5,641 bases of DNA, taken from assembly GCA_016195045.1 (NCBI GenBank), contig JACQAJ010000058.1:1-5641 (forward strand). Direction: 5' to 3'. Below the pieces are notes generated by a model, which was given only the letters and a program-made list of their open reading frames with translations, ran no database searches and was not told the DNA's origin. Below are positions 1-4,658 of this stretch, piece after piece (position 1 is the first letter of the stretch; the number at the start of each line of letters is the position of its first letter). The stretch is from Candidatus Azambacteria bacterium (GTDB lineage: Bacteria > Patescibacteriota > Minisyncoccia > GWC2-36-17 > JACQAJ01). A program made the position numbers and the translations under genes.

Positions 1-683
1 CTTTTTCGATCACGGCTTTTTTGACAATCTATATTTTTCCCAAGATTTTACCAGTCCTCTTGGGTTTAAAAGCCGAACTGCCTTGGTCAACTAAGGGTTT
101 AATTTTTTTGAGTAATCTTTTTGTTAATTATGGTTTTGTTTCGGTGATAGGAATTATCGGTTTAATTATTTTGACTTGGTTAATTCTTAAGATTGAAAAA
201 GTTCGCTTCCGAGTTCATCAAGTGATTCTTTATCTACCGTTAGTGGGTGGTCTGTCCCAGAATTATAATATGGCTAATTTTTGTCGAACTTTAGGATTAC
301 TTTTGAAAAGTGATATTAAAATAGTCGAAGCTCTTTCAATTACCGCTGATACCACTAATAATTTGGTTTATCGACAGGAACTTAGGCATATCTCGGGAGA
401 CATCTCGAAAGGAGAAGAAATTTCTCGGCATTTGGAAAAAAACAATCATCTTTTTCCGATTATGCTTTCACAGCTGGTTTCTATTGGTGAGACGACGGGT
501 AATTTGACCGACACTCTTTTATATCTTTCGGAGTTTTATGAGAATAGGTTTGATGAAACTATCAAAAATCTCTCAATAGTTTTAGAACCATTTTTGATGA
601 TCATTATGGGAACGATTGTCGGTTTCGTGGCTATTTCTATTATTACCCCAATCTATGAAATTACTCAAAATATTAGACACTAA
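1..683 (+). CDS. pilC: Type IV pilus inner-membrane platform protein PilC (type II secretion F family), C-terminal part
   Basis: The reading frame is open from base 3 and enters from the left edge, so the 5' part lies outside the window; the TTG at 21 is an internal codon, not a start. The visible 227 codons correspond to roughly the second half of a protein usually about 400 residues long. They contain a membrane segment before the PK..P..LG..LP.sT loop (PKILPVLLGLKAELPWSTKG), a second hydrophobic segment (SVIGIIGLIILTWLIL), then the second T2SSF repeat with FCRTLGLLLKSDIKIVEAL, the GETTGNLTDTL motif, EFYENRFDE and the final helix EPFLMIIMGTIVGF. In the family, this polytopic protein couples the PilB/PilT ATPases to pilin insertion and extraction at the inner membrane. 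The end overlaps the next prepilin gene by 29 bp, so the two are co-transcribed and probably translationally coupled. Family assignment is very safe. A T2SS GspF reading is possible but less likely beside these pilins. Confidence 0.93.
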   Translation, partial: FSITAFLTIYIFPKILPVLLGLKAELPWSTKGLIFLSNLFVNYGFVSVIGIIGLIILTWLILKIEKVRFRVHQVILYLPLVGGLSQNYNMANFCRTLGLLLKSDIKIVEALSITADTTNNLVYRQELRHISGDISKGEEISRHLEKNNHLFPIMLSQLVSIGETTGNLTDTLLYLSEFYENRFDETIKNLSIVLEPFLMIIMGTIVGFVAISIITPIYEITQNIRH

Positions 684-1113
684 AAACAGTGCTGGGTTTA
701 CGCTCATCGAGGTATTAATCTCTCTAGCGATATTTGTTATTATTTTAGGATTAGGCTATTTTGTAAACCTAGATTTCTATAAAAGTTACACCCTTAGTTC
801 AGAGCGAACTGTTTTGGTTGGTCTGCTAGTGAAGGCCAGAAATAATTCCATTGTCAATATTAATGAAAGTAAACACGGGATTTATTTAACAGCCAATGAA
901 TATATACTTTTTCAGGGCGATAATTATTTAGCGCGTGATCCTATTTATGATGAGAGTATAAAAGTAGATTCAATCATCGCTCATACTGGTTTAACTGAAA
1001 TTGTTTTTAATCAATTAACTGGGGAGCCGAATATTACTGGTGATATCATTCTTACTAATGGCGTTCGCTCTGCTATAATATCTATTCAAAATGAAGGACG
1101 AATTAATTGGTAA
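655..1113 (+). CDS. GspH/FimU-like minor prepilin
   Basis: This is a 152-residue prepilin-like protein. The leader is MKLLKILDTKNSAG and the processing motif is G14|FTLIEVLISLAIF, with Glu at mature position +5, followed by one N-terminal hydrophobic helix (about residues 15-36). The C-terminal part (IVFNQLTG, then ITGDIILTNG and IISIQNEGRI) fits the beta-sheet of GspH/FimT/FimU pseudopilins, which commonly end in a GR motif. I chose ATG 655 because it gives a normal short positively charged leader. An in-frame TTG at 616 would add 13 hydrophobic residues encoded within the pilC end and is unlikely. The gene starts 29 bp inside pilC and ends 23 bp inside the next gene. By family it is a minor pilin that helps initiate fibre assembly and stays near the tip. 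No Shine-Dalgarno sequence is visible. The prepilin call is strong; the GspH/FimU subclass is inferred. Confidence 0.88.
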   Translation: MKLLKILDTKNSAGFTLIEVLISLAIFVIILGLGYFVNLDFYKSYTLSSERTVLVGLLVKARNNSIVNINESKHGIYLTANEYILFQGDNYLARDPIYDESIKVDSIIAHTGLTEIVFNQLTGEPNITGDIILTNGVRSAIISIQNEGRINW

Positions 1114-2527
1114 CTCCGTTAGAAGTCGATTATTATCTACTTCTAACGGGGGTCAAATGACTTTAGAAATTATTATTTCACTTTTTATTTTAGTGATGAG
1201 TGTTTCGGCGATCATTATGGTTTTTTTTGGGAATCAATCTGTAGTGGTTGATGTGGAGTCAAATAATCAAGGACTGGATATGGCTCGTCTAGAACTGGAA
1301 CAGGCGCGCTCAATTGGTAAAAAAGATTTTAATGCTCTTGTTTCTAGCACTAAGATCGAAGGTATCTATTCAAAAGAAATAGTTGTTCAAAGTCTTGATA
1401 GTCAGACCAAAAAAGTGACGAGTAAAGTTAGTTGGCAAACGGAGTTTAATAGGCCCCAGAAGATTGAATTGAATACCTTGGTGACTAATTATACTAATTT
1501 CGTTGCTCTCGGCGGCGATACAGGGGGTGCCAATCCTTCAGGGGATTGGACCAATATTCGGACTTTGGGTTCTATTGATCTGGGACCGGGCAGTTCCGCT
1601 ACCGATCTCGATGTCCTTAATAAAATTGTTTATCTTTCTTCTACTGCTTCAGCTTCAAGTAAGCCAGATTTATTTATTGCTAATGCCATTGATGGGCAAA
1701 ATCCATTTATTGTTTCGAGTCTTAATACTGGTCCGGGTTTGAATACTATTGATGTTGCTTATAATTATGCCTATGTTGGCAATAAAGATGTTAATGCTCA
1801 ACTTCAGATTATTGATGTTAGTAATAGTGCCTCGCCGGTTCTTTTAACGTCATTTAAGTTACCAGGGGTTTCTGGGAGTGGGGCCGTTGGCAACAGTATT
1901 TTTTATAATAGCGGTAAGATTTATATTGGAACCAAACAAGCTACCGGACCTGAATTTCAGATCATTGATGTTTCTAATCCAGCTAGTCCAGTTAGTCTGG
2001 GTAGTAAAAAAATAGGGGCTGACATCAATTCAATTTATGTTCGGGGGAATATTGCTTATTTGGCGACCAGCGATGATACCGAACTCAAAGTCTTCGATGT
2101 GGGCACTCCTTCTTTAATAGTTTTCTTGGGAGGATTTGACGCTCCTGGTGATTCGGAAGATGGTAAAAGTCTTGATCTGGTTGGTAATAATCTTTATCTT
2201 GGTCGAATTGTTGGGGGTAATCATTCAGATCATCCCGAGTTTCATATTGTTGATGTCACTAATCCCGCCACGATTCAAAATTTAGGCTCTAAGGATTTGG
2301 CAGTCGATTTAAATGATCTGAGGATTAGAGAACCATTGGCTTTTTTGGCTACTTCTGATTCGAATAAAGAATTTCAAGTTTGGAATGTTTCTAATAAGGC
2401 TAATCCGACTCTCTGGAGTTCGTTGAATTTTCCTCAATTGGCTACCGGCATTGATTATGAAGATAATTTTATTTATGTTTCCATCCGAAGTAACGATGGG
2501 TTAAGAATTCTAACTTCAAATCCGTAA
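1091..2527 (+). CDS. PilV-like minor prepilin fused to a seven-unit LVIVD-type beta-propeller (candidate pilus-tip adhesin)
   Basis: This protein has 478 residues, far longer than a usual minor pilin (about 150-200). Residues 1-21 form a leader ending in GG. The likely cleavage is G21|QMTLEIIIS, with Glu26 at +5 and a hydrophobic helix at about 27-47. Residues 48-138 look like a PilV/GspI-type pilin body (MARLELEQARSIG, KVTSKVSWQ, IELNTLVTNYTN). A Gly/Asp/Asn-rich linker (about 139-155) leads to repeats with the LVIVD signature: LQIIDVSNSASPV (238-250), FQIIDVSNPASPV (289-301), LKVFDVGTPSLIV (332-344), FHIVDVTNPATIQ (384-396), FQVWNVSNKANPT (428-440). A weaker unit lies before these, and the final unit ends LRIL. 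I count seven units, with the strand at 157-164 able to close the ring. No cysteines are present. ATG 1091 is the only start that keeps the leader; ATG 1157 would remove it. The gene overlaps its upstream neighbour by 23 bp. Propeller identity and blade count come from motif reading, and the adhesin role is inference. Confidence 0.87.
   Translation: MKDELIGNSVRSRLLSTSNGGQMTLEIIISLFILVMSVSAIIMVFFGNQSVVVDVESNNQGLDMARLELEQARSIGKKDFNALVSSTKIEGIYSKEIVVQSLDSQTKKVTSKVSWQTEFNRPQKIELNTLVTNYTNFVALGGDTGGANPSGDWTNIRTLGSIDLGPGSSATDLDVLNKIVYLSSTASASSKPDLFIANAIDGQNPFIVSSLNTGPGLNTIDVAYNYAYVGNKDVNAQLQIIDVSNSASPVLLTSFKLPGVSGSGAVGNSIFYNSGKIYIGTKQATGPEFQIIDVSNPASPVSLGSKKIGADINSIYVRGNIAYLATSDDTELKVFDVGTPSLIVFLGGFDAPGDSEDGKSLDLVGNNLYLGRIVGGNHSDHPEFHIVDVTNPATIQNLGSKDLAVDLNDLRIREPLAFLATSDSNKEFQVWNVSNKANPTLWSSLNFPQLATGIDYEDNFIYVSIRSNDGLRILTSNP
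1114..1151 (+). other. Hairpin-forming inverted repeat in the leader of the pilin-propeller gene
   Basis: CCGTTAGAAGT (1116-1126) is the exact reverse complement of ACTTCTAACGG (1139-1149), with a 12-base loop. One U-G pair (1115/1150) and one C-G pair (1114/1151) can extend the stem to 13 bp. It begins immediately after the stop codon of the upstream prepilin (1111-1113) and lies wholly inside the leader codons of the fusion gene. No T-tract follows, so it is not a standard intrinsic terminator. It could slow ribosomes or limit read-through from the upstream gene; that role is inference. Confidence 0.6.
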
Positions 2528-2534
2528 ATTCAAA

Positions 2535-3035
2535 ATGACAATTCAAAATTCAAAATTCAAAATTCAAAATTCTTCAACGGGTTTCACCTTGATCGAAATA
2601 CTTATCTATACTGTCTTAACCTCGTTAATTATTGGCGGTTTCTTAGTTGTTGTCTATCAAATTATTGAAAGTAATAGTAATTTAACTAATAAAATAATCG
2701 TAGAACAAGAAGCTGATTTTTTATTTCACAAGATCAAATGGGTTTTGATCGGAATTAGTAGTATTAATAATCCGCTACTTGGCATCAGTGGATCAATTCT
2801 TTCAGTTAATAAAATAAACTCCCTAGAAAACCCATTTATTTTTGATTTAGATTCAGGTAGTGTTCGACTGAAGAGGGGTTCAAGTAGCCCCGCCACTTTA
2901 AATAGTCAAAATGTTATCATTAGCAATCTTTCTTTTGACTATTTGCCGGCTGGTTTAGGAGCCCTTGAAGCGATCAAAGTCAGTCTGACTGTTAATGGAA
3001 AAAATTTTACGGATACTATTTATCTGAGAAAATGA
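2535..3035 (+). CDS. PilW/GspJ-like minor prepilin
   Basis: This 166-residue prepilin has the leader MTIQNSKFKIQNSSTG and the motif G16|FTLIEILIYTVLTSLIIGG, with Glu21 at mature +5 and a hydrophobic helix at about 17-41. The remainder (VVYQIIESNSNLTNKIIVEQEADFL is the helix extension; later parts include FIFDLDSGSVRLKRG and NVIISNLSFDYLPA) resembles PilW/GspJ pseudopilins, which are larger minor pilins of the tip complex. It starts 7 bp after the fusion gene and ends 10 bp before the PilX-like gene, which fits co-transcription. Most of the leader is encoded by a 7-bp tandem repeat, so the leader itself contains a repeated IQNSKFK/IQNS stretch. The stop is TGA, followed two codons later by TAA. 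The start has no Shine-Dalgarno sequence. The prepilin call is firm; the PilW/GspJ subclass rests on position in the operon and general shape. Confidence 0.85.
   Translation: MTIQNSKFKIQNSSTGFTLIEILIYTVLTSLIIGGFLVVVYQIIESNSNLTNKIIVEQEADFLFHKIKWVLIGISSINNPLLGISGSILSVNKINSLENPFIFDLDSGSVRLKRGSSSPATLNSQNVIISNLSFDYLPAGLGALEAIKVSLTVNGKNFTDTIYLRK
2541..2572 (+). repeat. Heptanucleotide tandem repeat (ATTCAAA) in the prepilin leader
   Basis: Four perfect copies of ATTCAAA (2541-2547, 2548-2554, 2555-2561, 2562-2568) plus a partial ATTC are followed by unrelated sequence. A further single copy (2528-2534) fills exactly the gap between the stop of the fusion gene and the ATG at 2535, with six bases (ATGACA) in between. 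The tract begins two codons after the start of the PilW-like prepilin. Because the unit is 7 bp, gain or loss of one copy would shift the reading frame. Confidence 0.9.
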
Positions 3036-3045
3036 ATTTAAAATT

Positions 3046-3435
3046 ATGAATAGGAATAATTCCGGTTACATCGCCATAATTTCAACAATTATTATTTCTC
3101 TTTTGTTAATGGGGATAATCTTTGCTGTTAATTCCAGCAGTTTTTTAACTCGGTCTAATCTTTTAAATTCTGAATTTAAGGAGCAGAGTTTTGCTTTAGC
3201 GGAAGCCTGTGTCGATAGTGCTTTATTGAAATTAGCTCAAAATGCCTCTTACTCTGGCAATGAAAATGTTTTAATTGGAAATGATCAGTGCTCTATTTTA
3301 CCCATGGAAACTCTTTCTAGTCAAAAAATTATTAAAACCAAGGCCATCCTTAAGAAAGCCATCACTAATTTAAAGATTACAGTTAATTCTAGTAATTTAT
3401 CGATCATTTCTTGGGAAGAAGTATCAAAATTCTAA
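3046..3435 (+). CDS. PilX/GspK-like minor pilin lacking the +5 glutamate
   Basis: This 129-residue protein begins MNRNNSG|YIAIISTIIISLLLMGIIF: a short basic leader, Gly before the presumed cleavage, and a hydrophobic helix (about residues 8-28). Mature position +5 is Ile rather than Glu. That resembles the PilX N-terminal class and GspK, whose members commonly lack Glu5 and sit at the fibre tip. The helix continues through FKEQSFALAEACVDSALLKLAQ, a typical PilX-type stretch (LAEA..D.AL), and two cysteines (C55, C82) could form a disulfide. The C-terminus (IKTKAILKKAITNLKITVN, then IISWEEV) ends in a beta-strand pattern. It is the last gene of the minor-pilin block, 10 bp after the PilW-like gene. 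It is shorter than GspK and lacks its large inserted domain, so PilX-like is the better name. The assignment is moderately sure, based on N-terminus and operon position. Confidence 0.72.
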   Translation: MNRNNSGYIAIISTIIISLLLMGIIFAVNSSSFLTRSNLLNSEFKEQSFALAEACVDSALLKLAQNASYSGNENVLIGNDQCSILPMETLSSQKIIKTKAILKKAITNLKITVNSSNLSIISWEEVSKF

Positions 3436-3445
3436 GCATTTTGAT

Positions 3446-3454
3446 TTATCCACA
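3446..3454 (+). promoter_or_regulatory. Perfect DnaA-box 9-mer upstream of the pilin promoter
   Basis: TTATCCACA at this position matches the bacterial DnaA-box consensus TTATNCACA exactly. It directly abuts the region where the -35 contact of the major-pilin promoter would fall. It is a single box, so an origin is not implied. A regulatory role is possible but unproven, and chance occurrence in AT-rich DNA cannot be excluded. Confidence 0.4.
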
Positions 3455-3455
3455 C

Positions 3456-3483
3456 ATGTTTAATTTGAGTAATATGATATAAT
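3456..3483 (+). promoter_or_regulatory. Extended -10 promoter of the major pilin gene
   Basis: TATAAT at 3478-3483 is a perfect -10 hexamer preceded by TG at 3475-3476, giving the extended -10 form TGATATAAT. The -35 region is weak; the best candidate is ATGTTT at 3456-3461 with a 16-bp spacer, which is usual for extended -10 promoters. Transcription would start near 3490, giving a 5' leader of about 44 bases. No Shine-Dalgarno sequence lies near ATG 3534; AAAAGG at 3502-3507 is too far away. Confidence 0.65.
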
Positions 3484-3533
3484 AGAAATAATCTAAAAAA
3501 TAAAAGGTCGGATTTTTAAGTAAATTTTAATTT

Positions 3534-3977
3534 ATGACAAATCAAAAAGGTTTTACTTTAATTGAATTGTTGATTGTGATTGGTATTATTGCTATTTTAG
3601 CGGGTGTGGTGATTGTGGCTTTAAATCCAGCCAGACAGTTTGCCCAAGCCAGAAATACTCAACGTTGGAGTAATGTCAATACCATCTTAAATGGTATTGG
3701 ACAGAGGATAGTTGATAACAAAGGACTTTGGAATTCAACTTGTGGCGCTGTGACTGTCAGTTTGCCTGACACGGCAACCAATATTGGATCTAGTGCGGGA
3801 TTGATAAACTTAGAAGCTTGTTTAGTGCCAACTAATATTTCTTCTATGATAGTTGATCCAACTAACGGAAGTACAACTGATACTAAATATCAAGTTACTC
3901 AAAGTGCGACCACAGGTCGGATTACCGTTGGTGCTTCTGGGGCTGAATTAGGTGAAGTTATCACAGTGACGAGATAG
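3534..3977 (+). CDS. Type IV prepilin, probable major pilin
   Basis: This 147-residue prepilin has a very short leader (MTNQKG) and a textbook processing and assembly motif G6|FTLIELLIVIGIIAILAG, with Glu11 at mature +5. The hydrophobic helix runs to about residue 30 and continues as the amphipathic segment NPARQFAQARNTQRWSNVNT. A small globular domain follows, with two cysteines (C70, C96) placed to form a disulfide loop. The short leader, the ideal N-terminal helix, a dedicated extended -10 promoter and a following terminator mark it as the likely main shaft subunit, whereas the preceding minor pilins share an operon with pilC. Processing would need a PilD-type peptidase encoded elsewhere. 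The stop is TAG. Pilin identity is very safe; 'major' is inferred from expression signals and sequence form. Confidence 0.92.
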   Translation: MTNQKGFTLIELLIVIGIIAILAGVVIVALNPARQFAQARNTQRWSNVNTILNGIGQRIVDNKGLWNSTCGAVTVSLPDTATNIGSSAGLINLEACLVPTNISSMIVDPTNGSTTDTKYQVTQSATTGRITVGASGAELGEVITVTR

Positions 3978-4013
3978 AAATGATTGGGTATTTCGAAAAT
4001 TAGAGTTTCAATA

Positions 4014-4040
4014 AAATAGCCAGCCCAGAACTGGCTATTT
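4014..4040 (+). terminator. Intrinsic terminator after the major pilin gene
   Basis: AAATAGCCAG (4014-4023) pairs perfectly with CTGGCTATTT (4031-4040) around a 7-base loop, giving a 10-bp stem with a GC-rich core and a U-rich 3' side. It lies 37 bp after the pilin stop codon. The U-tract on the plus strand is short (TATTTGAGTT). The minus strand would read TATTTTATT after the stem, so the element may work in both directions, although no minus-strand gene is seen here. Confidence 0.72.
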
Positions 4041-4072
4041 GAGTTATCTAAGTTTTGCAGAAAACATATTAT

Positions 4073-4525
4073 ATGGAAAAACAAATTAAATTTAAACCCA
4101 AAGATGGACAAGTTGATTATACTAATATCAGGTACGCTCCGGTAATTAATTGTATCGTTAGGTACGGTAGTAAGATTTTGATTGTCCAGAGAAGCGCATC
4201 TATGAGACTATATCCAAATCTTTGGAATGGTATTTCAGGCTTTCTTGATGATAAAAGAGATATTGAAGAAAAAGTAAAAGAGGAATTACTAGAGGAACTT
4301 AGTATTGAAAACAATAATATTATTTCGATTATTCGTGGACCAATTCACGATTTAGAAGCGCCAGAATATGGTAAAACATGGATTGTTCATTCGATTTTAG
4401 TAGAAGTAAAAACAGACAAAATAAAACTAGATTGGGAAGCTCAAGATTATCGGTGGATAGAAATTGAGGAGGCTAAAAATTTTAACTTGTTTCCTGGATT
4501 TGATAAAGTTCTAACAGCTTTTTAA
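4073..4525 (+). CDS. Nudix hydrolase with an atypical Nudix box
   Basis: This 150-residue protein has a single Nudix domain, the usual size for a stand-alone hydrolase of nucleoside-diphosphate-linked compounds. An N-terminal strand region (YAPVINCIVRYG, KILIVQRS) leads to RLYPNLWNGISG and then the Nudix box at about residues 56-78 (G56...EELLEELSI). The metal-binding glutamates E71, E74 and E75 are present. Relative to GX5EX7REUXEEXGU, the first Glu is Arg (R62), the Arg is Glu (E70), and the second Gly is Ser (S77). A late Trp-containing strand (DYRWIEIEEA) is typical of the fold. I chose ATG 4073; a TTG at 4055 would add six residues without a better ribosome site. No promoter is convincing, although the gene follows the pilin terminator. 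Substrate cannot be told from sequence: nucleotide sanitation or an ADP-ribose-like compound are possibilities. It is cytoplasmic, with no signal peptide. Confidence 0.88.
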   Translation: MEKQIKFKPKDGQVDYTNIRYAPVINCIVRYGSKILIVQRSASMRLYPNLWNGISGFLDDKRDIEEKVKEELLEELSIENNNIISIIRGPIHDLEAPEYGKTWIVHSILVEVKTDKIKLDWEAQDYRWIEIEEAKNFNLFPGFDKVLTAF

Positions 4526-4551
4526 ATAGTACTTATTTTTTCTGATTTTTG

Positions 4552-4597
4552 ATTTACTACACCATTTCTGACGGTCGTCAGAAATGGTGTAGTAGAT
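4552..4597 (+). repeat. Long near-perfect palindrome between the Nudix gene and purK
   Basis: TACTACACCATTTCTGACG (4555-4573) is the exact reverse complement of 4576-4594, separated by only two bases (GT). Outer pairs at 4552-4554/4595-4597 extend it with one G-U wobble to 22 pairs. Runs of T lie before it (4536-4541, 4546-4550), but neither strand has a T-tract after it, so it is not an ordinary intrinsic terminator. It could be a REP/MITE-like mobile palindrome, a protein-binding site or an RNA hairpin ahead of purK. The sequence alone does not decide. Confidence 0.85.
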
Positions 4598-4658
4598 GGC
4601 TATTAAATTGAATTGTACTATATTGGAGAAACCATACAAGAATGATAAGATATGCCTA

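Noticed and set aside
616..654. Upstream TTG start for the FimU-like prepilin
   Set aside because: It would add a hydrophobic stretch encoded inside pilC and give an abnormal leader; ATG 655 gives a normal basic leader.
1503..1742. 79-codon plus-strand frame inside the propeller gene
   Set aside because: Low-complexity Leu/Ile-rich shadow of the well-supported propeller frame, with no motif.
3033..3035. TGA read as glycine (alternative code)
   Set aside because: An in-frame TAA follows two codons later so this stop is not informative, but no internal in-frame TGA occurs in any gene of the window, and glycines use GGN.
4067..4072. TATTAT next to ATG 4073 as a -10 box for the Nudix gene
   Set aside because: Transcription would begin inside the coding sequence, and no -35 sits at a proper distance (TTGAGT at 4039 is 22 bp away).
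3899..4111. Minus-strand frame over the pilin end and terminator
   Set aside because: Antisense to the pilin end and the terminator, with no recognisable domain.
4117..4314. Minus-strand frame inside the Nudix gene
   Set aside because: Ser/Leu-rich shadow of the Nudix box codons.
4624..4651. TTGGAG/TAAGAT as a promoter making a leaderless purK mRNA
   Set aside because: Both hexamers are weak matches; it is only suggestive in AT-rich DNA.
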